Shown piece after piece: positions 54,818 through 63,120 of a stretch of 64,000 nt of DNA. The first letter of the stretch is position 1. Every line of letters begins with the position of its first letter. The DNA is from Candidatus Planktophila versatilis (GTDB lineage: Bacteria > Actinomycetota > Actinomycetes > Nanopelagicales > Nanopelagicaceae). A program made the translations under genes and the position numbers. Under the pieces are notes generated by a model. It made no database searches. It saw only the letters and a program-made list of their open reading frames with translations, and had not been told where the DNA came from. The stretch spans positions 310,001 to 374,000 of the forward strand of contig NZ_CP016774.1 in assembly GCF_002288105.1 (NCBI RefSeq). The letters run 5' to 3'.

Positions 54818-55737
54818 ACCAAGTTCGAAAGAGCATCAGCCTTGCCCTGGCATTTATCTACACCCCGATTGCTAAGGGTGTGATTGCACTCGGTAATCTC
54901 ATTACTCCCGATAAAGGATTTAAGTGGGGCCTATTTACCAACGAGAACGAGTTCCGAGAACTGATGGATCACGCCCACGTTCAAGGCCTGGTGGAATCTG
55001 ATGAGCACGAGATGCTACAAAATGTATTTGAGTTAGGTGACACCTTGGTGCGCGAACTGATGGTCCACCGCACAGATATGGTCTGGATTGAACGAGATAA
55101 ATCACTGCGCCAAGCACTTTCATTGGCGCTGCGCTCTGGGTATTCACGTATTCCAGTCACCGGTGAAAACATCGATAACATCATTGGCATTGCCTATGTG
55201 AAAGATTTAGCTAAGCGTGCGCTGGATCACCATGAAGCTGAGACCACTGAAAAAGTAGAGCAACACATACGCCCGGCTGTCTTTGTTCCGGAAAATAAAG
55301 AGGCGGCAGAGCTACTTAAAGAGATGCAGCGCGATCAGATTCACTTAGCAATCGTGGTTGATGAATACGGTGGCACCGCGGGCATCATCACCATTGAAGA
55401 TATTATTGAAGAAATCGTGGGCGAGATTGCCGATGAATATGACGATGGCATTGAAGAATTTAACTGGATATCAGAGACAAAGGCGCGCGCTAAGGCTTCG
55501 ATGCATATTGAAGATTTAGCCGATGAACTTAAAATTGAGATGGACCGCGATGAGTTTGAAGATGTAGATACTGTGGGCGGATATATGGCTGAAAAACTTG
55601 GCCGCGTTCCGATTGCTGGTTCGACCATCAACTTACATGGTTACTCCATTACCTCTGAGCGCCCCTTAGGTCGCCGTCGCCGAATTAGCTCAGTTATTAT
55701 TGAGCGGCTGGATAAGGAGGTTGATGAGCATGAATAA
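54814..55737 (+). CDS. CBS-domain protein, CorC/hemolysin family, without the DUF21 membrane domain
   Basis: A 307-residue protein with two CBS motifs (VRELMVHRTDMVWIERD, IHLAIVVDEYGGTAGIITIED) and a C-terminal CorC_HlyC domain (FEDVDTVGGYMAEKLGRVPI). Actinobacterial members usually have about 430 residues with a three- or four-helix DUF21 domain. Here only one hydrophobic stretch (ISLALAFIYTPIAKGVIALG) is left. I chose the GTG at 54814 that overlaps the ybeY stop, with AAGGAG 11 nt upstream. It may act as a soluble or peripheral partner in metal-ion transport. Confidence 0.85.
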   Translation: MNQVRKSISLALAFIYTPIAKGVIALGNLITPDKGFKWGLFTNENEFRELMDHAHVQGLVESDEHEMLQNVFELGDTLVRELMVHRTDMVWIERDKSLRQALSLALRSGYSRIPVTGENIDNIIGIAYVKDLAKRALDHHEAETTEKVEQHIRPAVFVPENKEAAELLKEMQRDQIHLAIVVDEYGGTAGIITIEDIIEEIVGEIADEYDDGIEEFNWISETKARAKASMHIEDLADELKIEMDRDEFEDVDTVGGYMAEKLGRVPIAGSTINLHGYSITSERPLGRRRRISSVIIERLDKEVDEHE

Positions 55738-56041
55738 TCCAGAAGATGCAAAGCTGGTCACCCTTGCCACATCAACTCTTGCTCGCAGTGGAGCCGAACA
55801 AGCGGCAGCGCTGCGTGATTCAACCGGGCGCACCTATGTGGCAGTCAATGTCACATCACCATCACTGAACCTCGATGCCTTTGAAGCTGTGCTCACAGTT
55901 GCCCTCGCATCTGGAATTTCTGGAATTGAAAGCGTGGTGGCAACTGGATCAAGGCCTGAAAATGTGAAGGCAATTAAAGACTTCACACCAAGTGCGACCG
56001 TATTTTTCGTTGCAGTAAGCGGAGAAGTTATCTCGCTTTAG
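55730..56041 (+). CDS. Cytidine-deaminase-like protein without zinc motifs
   Basis: A 103-residue protein in the place held by the cytidine-deaminase-like gene (Rv2365c type) after the CorC-like gene in mycobacteria. The fold core is visible (AALRDSTGRTYVAVNVTS, LNLDAFEAVLTVALASGI). However, the CAE zinc motif is replaced by DAFE and no PCxxC exists. It should be catalytically dead, perhaps binding a nucleotide or protein. ATG at 55730 is 9 nt from AGGAGG and is preferred to ATG at 55724. It overlaps the CorC-like gene by 8 nt. The era gene that often follows is absent here. Confidence 0.72.
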   Translation: MNNPEDAKLVTLATSTLARSGAEQAAALRDSTGRTYVAVNVTSPSLNLDAFEAVLTVALASGISGIESVVATGSRPENVKAIKDFTPSATVFFVAVSGEVISL

Positions 56042-56062
56042 GCATCTGGCGCTAGGAAAAGA

Positions 56063-56068
56063 TAAGAT
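56063..56068 (+). promoter_or_regulatory. Candidate -10 hexamer for leaderless FAH gene 1
   Basis: TAAGAT ends 6 nt before the ATG at 56075. Confidence 0.45.
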
Positions 56069-56074
56069 TGTCCA

Positions 56075-56863
56075 ATGCGCGTCGTTCGATTTACTCCTTC
56101 ACCTGATGCTGGACTAGGAAACGACCCACTCTTTGGAATTCTGGAAGATGATGATCAGATAACAATCATTTCCGGAGATCCGATTTATCACGGTATTCAA
56201 AAAACGGCAGCAAGAGTGGAGCTGGCAAAGGTGCGCCTGTTGGCCCCGGTCATCCCGCGCTCAAAGATTGTCTGCGTGGGAAAGAACTATGCCGACCACG
56301 CCGCTGAAATGGGCAGTGAAGTTCCGACAGAACCCATCATCTTCTTAAAACCAAATACATCTGTCATTGGCCCCGGCGACACCATTGTCTGGCCGGCGAT
56401 GGCGCCAACGATTGATTACGAAGCAGAGCTGGCAATAGTTATTGGTCGAGTGTGTAAAGAGGTTCCGAAGGAGCGCGTGAAAGATGTGATCTTTGGCTAC
56501 ACCATGGCAAATGATGTGACTACGCGTGAGCTACAAAAGCGCGATGGACAATGGACTCGTGCTAAATCATTCGACACCTTCTGTCCCTTAGGCCCATGGA
56601 TTGAAACTGAGTTTGTGCCTGGTACCCAGCGCATCTCGCTGACTGTTAATGGTGAAATCAAGCAGGACGCATCAATTTCACAGATGATGTTCGGTATTGA
56701 AGATATCGTGCACTTCGTTACCCAAGTGATGACCCTGCTACCTGGAGATGTGATCATTACTGGAACACCTGCTGGAATTGGTCCGCTACCTGAAAAATCT
56801 ACCGTCACAGTTTCTATTGAGGGCCTGGGCGAGTTAACAAATAAAGTGAGTGCGCGACTATGA
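56075..56863 (+). CDS. Fumarylacetoacetate hydrolase (FAH) family protein 1
   Basis: A 262-residue FAH-fold enzyme with VCVGKNYADHAAEMG, the metal-binding Glu pair in DYEAELAIVIGR, the Asp in TMANDVTTRELQ and DVIITGTPAGIGPL near the end. The metal set is complete. Members hydrolyse or decarboxylate 2-oxo acids such as oxaloacetate or acylpyruvates. It overlaps gltX by 4 nt, a pairing also seen in other actinobacteria, as I recall. The substrate is not set by context. Confidence 0.87.
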   Translation: MRVVRFTPSPDAGLGNDPLFGILEDDDQITIISGDPIYHGIQKTAARVELAKVRLLAPVIPRSKIVCVGKNYADHAAEMGSEVPTEPIIFLKPNTSVIGPGDTIVWPAMAPTIDYEAELAIVIGRVCKEVPKERVKDVIFGYTMANDVTTRELQKRDGQWTRAKSFDTFCPLGPWIETEFVPGTQRISLTVNGEIKQDASISQMMFGIEDIVHFVTQVMTLLPGDVIITGTPAGIGPLPEKSTVTVSIEGLGELTNKVSARL

Positions 56864-58323
56864 GTACAAAGAGAGCCGTAAAAGTTCGCTTTGCGCCATC
56901 GCCAACGGGAGACTTACACGTTGGAAATATTCGCACCGCACTCTTTGATTGGGCATATGCCCGTCACACTGGTGGCACATTCTTATTCCGGATTGAAGAT
57001 ACCGACACCACTCGCGTTACTGATGAATACATTCAGGCTGCCATCGACACACTTAAATGGCTTGGCTTGCAGTGGGATGAAGGTCCAGAGGTAGGTGGGG
57101 CTAATGGTCCTTACCTGCAATCACAGCGACTTGATATCTATGCCGAGTGGGCGCAGAAGTTTCTTACCCAAGGCGATGCCTATCACTGCTACTGCTCACC
57201 GGATGAGTTAGAAGCGGTGCGCGAAGGACAGCGCAAAGCAAATGTGGCACCGGGCTATAACGGACACTGTCGCGATTTAACTACCGAGCAGATTGCCGCC
57301 TTTAAGGCACAGGGCCGAGAAGCGGTAGTGCGTATGCGGATGCCTGATGGCAGCACCACCTTTACTGATGAGATTCGCGGAGATGTCACCTTCGATCATA
57401 AGTTTGTGCCGGACTTCGTCTTAGTGCGCGCAGATGGTTCACCTCTTTACACCTTGGCCGTTGCTATCGATGACATCCTCATGGGTGTTACCCATGTGCT
57501 GCGCGGAGAAGATTTACTTTCATCAACCCCGCGCCAGATTCGCGTTTATCAGGCGATGGGCGTGAAGTTAGATGATTACCCCGTCTTTGCCCACCTTCCC
57601 TTTGTGATGGGTCAAGATAATGCCAAGCTCTCTAAGCGAAACGGTGAAGTCTCTATCGCCTGGTATCGCGAACAAGGTTATTTGCCAGAAGCAATCTGTA
57701 ATTACTTAGCACTGCTTGGTTGGTCACCTGGCGATGATCGGGAAAATATCTCCATGAAAGAACTCACCGAGCTCTTCACTGTCGAAAAAGTGCACTCATC
57801 ACCTGCTCGCTTTGATATGAAAAAGCTGGAGGCGATTAACGGCGATAAAATCCGTGCGCTCTCACTCGAAGAGTTCACCACCTGGACCCTGCCCTTCTTG
57901 ATAAAAGCCAACGTGATTGCCGGAAGTGCTGAAGAAATCGAGTTGGTAAAGCAGGCGCTACCTCTGATTCAAGAGCGCATCGTTAAGCTCGATGAGGCGC
58001 CAGCGCTGCTACGTTTCCTCTTTGTGAAAGAGTTTGCAGTTGACCCAGATGCGGTGGCAAAGATCAGTGATGATGCAGCCAAAGATATTCTTAAGCGCTC
58101 AAAGAAAGAGCTAGAAGCCTTGGCTGATTGGAACCACGAATCGATTGAAGGCGCTCTGCGCACCTCGCTGATCGAGGAGTTAGGACTCAAGCCACGTATT
58201 GCATTTACCGCACTTCGTATTGCAACAACAGGTAGCACCATCTCCCCACCTTTATTTGAATCGATGGAGTTACTTGGTAAAGAGGCCTGCCTGACTCGTA
58301 TTTCTGCAGCTCTGGCTCTGTAA
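56860..58323 (+). CDS. gltX: Glutamyl-tRNA synthetase
   Basis: A 487-residue class I synthetase with the HIGH-type motif FAPSPTGDLHVGNIRTALFDW and the KMSKS-type motif KLSKRNGEV. GEDLLSSTPRQIRVYQAMG and the helical anticodon domain follow. In bacteria without GlnRS it also charges tRNA-Gln with Glu for later amidation. tRNA-Gln and tRNA-Glu genes follow at once, so enzyme and both substrates are grouped. Confidence 0.95.
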   Translation: MSTKRAVKVRFAPSPTGDLHVGNIRTALFDWAYARHTGGTFLFRIEDTDTTRVTDEYIQAAIDTLKWLGLQWDEGPEVGGANGPYLQSQRLDIYAEWAQKFLTQGDAYHCYCSPDELEAVREGQRKANVAPGYNGHCRDLTTEQIAAFKAQGREAVVRMRMPDGSTTFTDEIRGDVTFDHKFVPDFVLVRADGSPLYTLAVAIDDILMGVTHVLRGEDLLSSTPRQIRVYQAMGVKLDDYPVFAHLPFVMGQDNAKLSKRNGEVSIAWYREQGYLPEAICNYLALLGWSPGDDRENISMKELTELFTVEKVHSSPARFDMKKLEAINGDKIRALSLEEFTTWTLPFLIKANVIAGSAEEIELVKQALPLIQERIVKLDEAPALLRFLFVKEFAVDPDAVAKISDDAAKDILKRSKKELEALADWNHESIEGALRTSLIEELGLKPRIAFTALRIATTGSTISPPLFESMELLGKEACLTRISAALAL

Positions 58324-58381
58324 TTTCTGGCGTGATGGTGGGGTAAACTTCCTACCTTGCCACATGGAAATAATTTAATAT

Positions 58382-58453
58382 TGGGGTATGGGGTAATTGG
58401 CAGCCCTGCTGATTCTGGTTCAGTAAGTCTAGGTTCGAGTCCTGGTACCCCAG
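58382..58453 (+). tRNA. tRNA-Gln (anticodon CTG)
   Basis: The 72-nt cloverleaf has acceptor TGGGGTA/TACCCCA, anticodon arm GCTGA-TTCTGGT-TCAGT with CTG, T arm CTAGG-TTCGAGT-CCTGG and discriminator G. CCA is not encoded. The T1-A72 first pair is a usual Gln feature. Confidence 0.95.
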
Positions 58454-58495
58454 CTAATACAACTAAATATGTTTGTCCTAGTTATTTTTTGGCAC

Positions 58496-58568
58496 GGCCC
58501 CGTCGTCTAGCGGCCTAGGACTCTGGCTTCTCAAGTCAGCTACGAGGGTTCGAATCCCTTCGGGGCTA
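58496..58568 (+). tRNA. tRNA-Glu (anticodon CTC)
   Basis: The 73-nt cloverleaf has acceptor GGCCCCG/CGGGGCT, anticodon arm CTGGC-TTCTCAA-GTCAG with CTC, T arm GAGGG-TTCGAAT-CCCTT and discriminator A. CCA is not encoded. Confidence 0.95.
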
Positions 58569-58604
58569 CAGTAAGGCACTAACATCTACGGAGATGAGAT
58601 TGCA

Positions 58605-59996
58605 TTGGCGATAACAGCGCGCGTTGACCTTAACGCCGAACAAGTTGCTGCCCTCTCATTGCTAGTGAGTGGGCGAATCTCACAAAATCAATCTGTGCTT
58701 GATGCACATGGGCGCGATGAATCAGCATTCCCGCCAGTGCAACCATCGGCAGTCGTCACCGTTAAATCCACTGAAGAAGTTTCAAAGGTCCTTGCATATT
58801 GCAATCAAGAGCAGATTCCGGTTGTCGCATTCGGTGTTGGCTCTTCCTTAGAAGGTCACGTCCTTCCACTCTTTGGCGGAATTTCACTGGATCTAAGTGA
58901 GATGGATCAGATTCTTGCCATTTCTCCGGATGACTTGACCGTCAAAGTACAAGCGGGCGTCAAGCGTATGGCGCTGAATAAGAAGTTATCTTCCGAAGGC
59001 TTGTTCTTCTCGGTAGATCCTGGCGCCGATGCCACTATCGGTGGAATGGCATCAACAGGAGCAGCTGGAACAACAACGGTGCGTTATGGCTCCATGCGAG
59101 AAAACGTATTAAAGCTCACTGCGGTACTTGCAGATGGAACGATTTTAGAAGTGGGGCGCGAGACCCGAAAGCTCTCCGCCGGCTATGACCTTACCCGTCT
59201 GATTGTTGGCTCCGAAGGAACGTTGGCGGTCATTACCGAAATTACCTTACGTCTCTTTGGAATTCCAGAGAAGATGGCTTCTGCCGTTTCTTGCTTTGCC
59301 TCCCTGGAAGATGGCGTGCAAGCAGCGATTGCCATTGTGCGATCAGGTGTTGCCATCGCGCGCTGTGAATTTCTTGATGCGCAGTCGATTAGAAATGTGA
59401 ATAGCCACGACGGAATATCTCTTCAGGAAGCGCCCACATTGCTCTTTGAATTTCATGGTTCTCCGCGTGGTGTGGAAGAAGATGCACAGTTGGTGCAAGA
59501 AATCACCAGTGAATTTGGTGGAACTGACTTTAAGTGGACGACCGAAGAGGGCGAACGCAGAAAATTGTGGCAAGCGCGTCATAATGCCTATTGGGCAGGA
59601 ATTGCAGCACACCCAGGAAAGCGTGGCATCAGTACTGACGCCGCTGTTCCACTTTCAAAACTAGCACAAGCTGTTGCGGTATCAGAGAAATTACTCAAGG
59701 AATCTGGTTTCCCCTTCTCAATTCTGGGACATGTGGCAGATGGTAATTTCCACTCGTTTATCATTACCGATCCCACAAAGCCAGAAGAGTTAGAACAGAT
59801 ACGTGAACTCACCCATGAGATGACTTCTCAGATTATTGCAATGGGGGGCACGTGCACGGGCGAACATGGAATTGGTGCCGGCAAGATTGATTCATTGGTA
59901 GAAGAAGCGGGTGCGGCTTCGGTTGCGGTGATGCGCGCGATTAAGGCTACCCTTGACCCCAACGGCATTTTGAATCCTGGAAAGATATTTAGCTAA
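58605..59996 (+). CDS. FAD-linked oxidase, GlcD/D-lactate dehydrogenase type
   Basis: A 463-residue flavoprotein. The FAD-binding type 4 domain shows VVAFGVGSSLEGHVLP, VDPGADATIGGMASTGAAGT and GSEGTLAVITEITLRL, and the C-terminal half has ILGHVADGNFHSF and GEHGIGAGKIDSL. It oxidises 2-hydroxy acids such as glycolate or D-lactate and passes electrons to quinone or a cytochrome. The start is TTG at 58605 with GGAG upstream. No GlcE/GlcF partners are nearby, so it is a single-subunit type. An FAH hydrolase follows 45 bp later. Confidence 0.88.
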   Translation: MAITARVDLNAEQVAALSLLVSGRISQNQSVLDAHGRDESAFPPVQPSAVVTVKSTEEVSKVLAYCNQEQIPVVAFGVGSSLEGHVLPLFGGISLDLSEMDQILAISPDDLTVKVQAGVKRMALNKKLSSEGLFFSVDPGADATIGGMASTGAAGTTTVRYGSMRENVLKLTAVLADGTILEVGRETRKLSAGYDLTRLIVGSEGTLAVITEITLRLFGIPEKMASAVSCFASLEDGVQAAIAIVRSGVAIARCEFLDAQSIRNVNSHDGISLQEAPTLLFEFHGSPRGVEEDAQLVQEITSEFGGTDFKWTTEEGERRKLWQARHNAYWAGIAAHPGKRGISTDAAVPLSKLAQAVAVSEKLLKESGFPFSILGHVADGNFHSFIITDPTKPEELEQIRELTHEMTSQIIAMGGTCTGEHGIGAGKIDSLVEEAGAASVAVMRAIKATLDPNGILNPGKIFS

Positions 59997-60029
59997 TTTT
60001 ATTTTCTAGGTTTTTTCAAAGTGTTGATG

Positions 60030-60035
60030 TAGAGT
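60030..60035 (+). promoter_or_regulatory. Candidate -10 hexamer for leaderless FAH gene 2
   Basis: TAGAGT ends 6 nt before the ATG at 60042. Confidence 0.45.
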
Positions 60036-60041
60036 AAAAGT

Positions 60042-60890
60042 ATGAAGATAGCAAGATTTGGTAAAATTGGTTCCGAGCGCCCAGCGGTAATGATCAGCGA
60101 TAACAAAGCTGTCTATGTCGATTCTCTGATTAAAGATTGGAATCGAGATGAGCTGGAAGCCGGAGCGCTTAAAAAAGTGCGCTCAGCAGATCTCTCCCTC
60201 CTAGAGTCATTTGATATTGCAGGCCTGCGTATTGGCAGCCCAGTAGCACGCCCCACCAAGCTCATTTGCATTGGACTTAACTATGCGCGCCATGCCGCTG
60301 AATCAGGAATGACACCACCACCAGAGCCTGTTGTATTCATGAAGGCGCCCGATTGTTTAGTAGGACCCAATGACGACATCGTTATTCCACCGAATTCAAC
60401 AGCTACTGATTACGAAGTAGAACTTGCCATTGTGATTGGAAAGCGCGCGCTGTATTTAAAGAGTGAAGCAGAAGCTCGCGACTACATTCTTGGATACTCC
60501 ATAGGTCAAGATGTCAGCGAACGCCACTGGCAAATTGAGCGGGCCGGACAATGGGTTAAGGGTAAATCGTTTCCAACCTATAACCCGATGGGGCCTGTCA
60601 TTGTTACTGGCGATGAGTTCGAACCTGATGATGTGCGCGTGTATTGCACGGTTGATGGCGAGAAGCGCCAAGATTCACGCACTAGCGATCTAATTTACGG
60701 AATCAGTCACATTGTTTGGTATGTCAGCCAATTTATGGAGCTACACCCAGGAGATATCATCAACACTGGAACTCCAGAAGGTGTGGGATTTGGCTTTAAA
60801 CCACCTAAGTACCTACGTGCAGGCCAAGAAGTGATTACCGGTATTGAGGGCATTGGCGAGATACGTTCAAAGACTGTGGCGCACAGCTAA
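60042..60890 (+). CDS. Fumarylacetoacetate hydrolase family protein 2 (2,4-diketo-3-deoxy-fuconate hydrolase-like)
   Basis: A 282-residue FAH enzyme. ICIGLNYARHAAESGM, TDYEVELAIVIGKRAL, GQDVSERHWQIERAGQW and DIINTGTPEGVGFGFK resemble enzymes that split 2,4-diketo-3-deoxy sugar acids into pyruvate and a hydroxy acid (L-fucose route), a group often misnamed ureidoglycolate lyase. It follows an FAD 2-hydroxy-acid oxidase, which could use a hydroxy-acid product. This link is inference. It converges on the DUF4287 gene 6 bp away. Confidence 0.82.
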   Translation: MKIARFGKIGSERPAVMISDNKAVYVDSLIKDWNRDELEAGALKKVRSADLSLLESFDIAGLRIGSPVARPTKLICIGLNYARHAAESGMTPPPEPVVFMKAPDCLVGPNDDIVIPPNSTATDYEVELAIVIGKRALYLKSEAEARDYILGYSIGQDVSERHWQIERAGQWVKGKSFPTYNPMGPVIVTGDEFEPDDVRVYCTVDGEKRQDSRTSDLIYGISHIVWYVSQFMELHPGDIINTGTPEGVGFGFKPPKYLRAGQEVITGIEGIGEIRSKTVAHS

Positions 60891-60895
60891 TTCAG

Positions 60896-61447
60896 TTACA
60901 GCTGGGCAACACGAGTCTTTGCAATATCAACCAATAACTTGGCATCGACATCCCAATCAACGGGAACCTGAATCGTCTTCTTATTTACTTTGTATTCTGT
61001 GAGCTTAGGTGCGAACTTAGCGATGATTCCATCACCCCACGGACCAATTAGAAGATGGTTTTTCAATACTGAAACACCCAGAATGTAATCTTCGCCTAAC
61101 TTAAGCATTGGGTGATTCCAAGCAATGACGACTTTCATTTCGGGATATTTCACCTGTATTGCTTTAAAGATTGCCTTCACCGTCTTCTTCTTCACCGCAT
61201 CGTGCGGCTCGAGATAACTTGTCAGAGTGGTAAACAGCTTTGAAGTACTCGAACCTCGGTGTGACATCACCACTGCATTGGCGTGTGCCTGACTAAAGCC
61301 ATGCTCTTGCCGCAAGTAGGCAATCTGGGCTGGATATTTATCTGCATCCAGCTCTTTAAGGCGCCCAAACCAATAAGACATCGGCTGGCCATACTTCTTC
61401 TCTATTGCAGGAAAGAAGGCGGAGCGATCCCCGCTTTGTGTGGCCAT
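60896..61447 (-). CDS. DUF4287 and DUF1801-like two-domain protein
   Basis: A 183-residue protein with an N-terminal DUF4287-like part (YGQPMSYWFGRLKEL, YLRQEHGFSQAHANAVVM) and a C-terminal DUF1801/YdhG-like part (VVIAWNHPMLKLGEDYILGV, HLLIGPWGDGIIAKF). No enzyme activity is known for either. A TAGAAT hexamer 6 nt before ATG suggests a leaderless transcript. It converges on FAH gene 2. Confidence 0.75.
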   Translation of the reverse strand: MATQSGDRSAFFPAIEKKYGQPMSYWFGRLKELDADKYPAQIAYLRQEHGFSQAHANAVVMSHRGSSTSKLFTTLTSYLEPHDAVKKKTVKAIFKAIQVKYPEMKVVIAWNHPMLKLGEDYILGVSVLKNHLLIGPWGDGIIAKFAPKLTEYKVNKKTIQVPVDWDVDAKLLVDIAKTRVAQL

Positions 61448-61453
61448 AAGTGA

Positions 61454-61459
61454 ATTCTA
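61454..61459 (-). promoter_or_regulatory. Candidate -10 hexamer for the leaderless DUF4287 gene
   Basis: TAGAAT ends 6 nt before the ATG and overlaps the stop codon of the upstream YqhA-like gene. Confidence 0.5.
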
Positions 61460-61966
61460 ACGCTGCGACTTATGCCGATCAGCCATCATATCCATGAGCG
61501 CAAAGAGCACTCCGGAGACAACGAATGTCATATGAATACCAATGCGCCATCCTTCACGCTTGGCATCATAAGTTCCTTCTTGCATAAAGTCTTTGAGAAG
61601 CTCAATGACTGAGATTGCAACTAACGAGCCAATGAGCTTGATCTTGAGGCCGCTGAAATCAACGTGACCCATCCAGTGTGGCCGATCTTCAGAGCCTTCC
61701 GCAATTGCCATCTTCGAAACAAAGTTTTCATACCCAGCAAAGAGCACGATGATGATCAAGTTGGCCAGTAGCACTGTGTCGAGAAGTTCAAGTACTTCAA
61801 GAGTTACTTCTCCGGTTGTGAGATCTGTCAGGTGAGTAATCATGTGCCAGAAGGCGTCAAAGAAGCGGAACAAGATTGGTACTAGGGCAAGTGCGAGTCC
61901 TAAATACAGGGGAGCAAGTAACCAGCGACTGGCAAAGATAATCTTTTCAATAAGTCCTTCTAGCAT
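61457..61966 (-). CDS. YqhA-family membrane protein
   Basis: A 169-residue protein with three or four membrane helices (WLLAPLYLGLALALVPILF, VLLANLIIIVLFAGYENFV, LIGSLVAISVIELL, TFVVSGVLFALMDMM). The motif EKIIFASRWLLAPLYLGL is the signature of the YqhA (TIGR00645) family, whose function is unknown. ATG at 61966 matches the family N terminus and has GGAGG about 11 nt upstream; a longer frame to 62029 has no support. The 163-bp gap upstream has no gene. Confidence 0.85.
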   Translation of the reverse strand: MLEGLIEKIIFASRWLLAPLYLGLALALVPILFRFFDAFWHMITHLTDLTTGEVTLEVLELLDTVLLANLIIIVLFAGYENFVSKMAIAEGSEDRPHWMGHVDFSGLKIKLIGSLVAISVIELLKDFMQEGTYDAKREGWRIGIHMTFVVSGVLFALMDMMADRHKSQR

Positions 61967-62129
61967 CTTCACATAACCTCCGAGTTGGCTCGCCCTCGAG
62001 TGAAGGCATGCCGAAATTATTACAGCCACCTACCCGACTTCTTGGGAAAAAGGGCAACATGGCTTACTAATATTTCCTGAGAATCCCTTTTCCACGAGAA
62101 ACCATGCTCACTCTGCCGTCGAAAGCTAA

Positions 62130-62477
62130 CTACGGCAGTTGCACCACCTTCTCCACTATCTCTTCGGCAGTTGCCGCAGCACCTAACTCAACGCTGACGT
62201 TGGTAGCAAAGCCGCGCAGTGTGGCCTCTGATAACAAGACCATCTGCGCTGCTATATCTGTCATCCAATAAAAAGCGCCCGGACCCACTTGTTCAATCAG
62301 CTCGGCTGCTCGCTCAAGTGCCTCATCACTAAACTTTTCAGAGTCATTGCGATTATCAGCTAGAACTCGTAAGAGATATTCACGAATATCGGTGGCATCA
62401 CGGCGCACCTGTTGATGTCTATCCAGGATCTGCGTTAACTCACGATCCATCGCCTTATGTCGAAACCAGTTGAACAT
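62130..62477 (-). CDS. Hypothetical helical protein (115 aa)
   Basis: A 115-residue, mostly helical, slightly acidic protein (DRHQQVRRDATDIREYLLRV, DEALERAAELIEQVGPGAFYW). I do not recognise a family. No signal or membrane segment is seen. A TAGAGT hexamer lies 6 nt before ATG. A 7-bp inverted repeat (CTGCCGT/ACGGCAG, 62113-62138) overlaps the stop codon and may act at the transcript end, though no T-tract follows. Confidence 0.6.
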   Translation of the reverse strand: MFNWFRHKAMDRELTQILDRHQQVRRDATDIREYLLRVLADNRNDSEKFSDEALERAAELIEQVGPGAFYWMTDIAAQMVLLSEATLRGFATNVSVELGAAATAEEIVEKVVQLP

Positions 62478-62483
62478 GAGCTG

Positions 62484-62489
62484 ACTCTA
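62484..62489 (-). promoter_or_regulatory. Candidate -10 hexamer for the leaderless 115-aa gene
   Basis: TAGAGT ends 6 nt before the ATG on the minus strand. It lies back to back with the DoxX-family promoter at 62518. Confidence 0.4.
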
Positions 62490-62517
62490 GATCTGGGCAC
62501 TGACATCAGGTCAGAAC

Positions 62518-62523
62518 TATGCT
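62518..62523 (+). promoter_or_regulatory. Candidate -10 hexamer for the leaderless DoxX-family gene 1
   Basis: TATGCT ends 6 nt before the ATG at 62530. Confidence 0.5.
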
Positions 62524-62529
62524 CTGCCC

Positions 62530-62919
62530 ATGACCCTGGCAACCCGCGCCCTGGCAGCGATGCTGCTCATCGCTGGTATTGCCCACTTCATCGCTCCTAA
62601 ATCACTTGATGCCATCGTTCCGGCATTCCTACCTGGCGGCCCACGCCTTTGGACATACTTAAGTGGCGCGGCAGAGATTGCAATTGGCCTGGCACTGCTA
62701 GCGCCACTATCAATGAAGATCGGCACAATATCTATTCGACTGCTTGCTGTCTATGCCGCACTCTTTCTCTTTATCGCCGTCTATCCTGCAAATATCAAGA
62801 TGGCTATCGATTGGCGTGATCGCCCGATGCCATATCCACTCATCGCTTTCGCACGGCTACCTCTGCAATTTGGATTGTTCTATTGGGCTTGGTCAATTAT
62901 TAAAGCGTTAAAGCGGTAG
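62530..62919 (+). CDS. DoxX-family membrane protein 1
   Basis: A 129-residue protein with four hydrophobic helices and the motif [20 protein letters not shown], followed by [19 protein letters not shown]. The family is linked to thiol and oxidant stress complexes in mycobacteria, but molecular function is loose. The next two genes encode tiny Cys-rich proteins, and a second DoxX-type gene lies 350 bp away. Confidence 0.8.
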   Translation: MTLATRALAAMLLIAGIAHFIAPKSLDAIVPAFLPGGPRLWTYLSGAAEIAIGLALLAPLSMKIGTISIRLLAVYAALFLFIAVYPANIKMAIDWRDRPMPYPLIAFARLPLQFGLFYWAWSIIKALKR

Positions 62920-62927
62920 CTAAAGAT

Positions 62928-63065
62928 ATGAAAGCAAAGACCAAGAACGGATTTGCCCCCAAAGTCTGCCTTCGATGCAATTTGGAGTTTGAATGGCGAA
63001 AGAAGTGGGCCCGTGATTGGGAGAATGTGAAATATTGTTCCGAGAAATGTAAAGCAGGCAAGTAG
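62928..63065 (+). CDS. DUF2256 small zinc-binding-type protein (45 aa)
   Basis: A 45-residue basic protein with two Cys pairs ([16 protein letters not shown] and [10 protein letters not shown]), the DUF2256 pattern. In many bacteria this family is found next to cryptochrome/photolyase genes; none is in view here. It starts 8 nt after the DoxX-family gene 1 stop, so it is likely co-transcribed. Confidence 0.8.
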   Translation: MKAKTKNGFAPKVCLRCNLEFEWRKKWARDWENVKYCSEKCKAGK

Positions 63066-63120
63066 CTGTAGTATCGGCCAGTAGTGAATCAGGAAAGACT
63101 AATTAGGAAAGAAGGAAATC

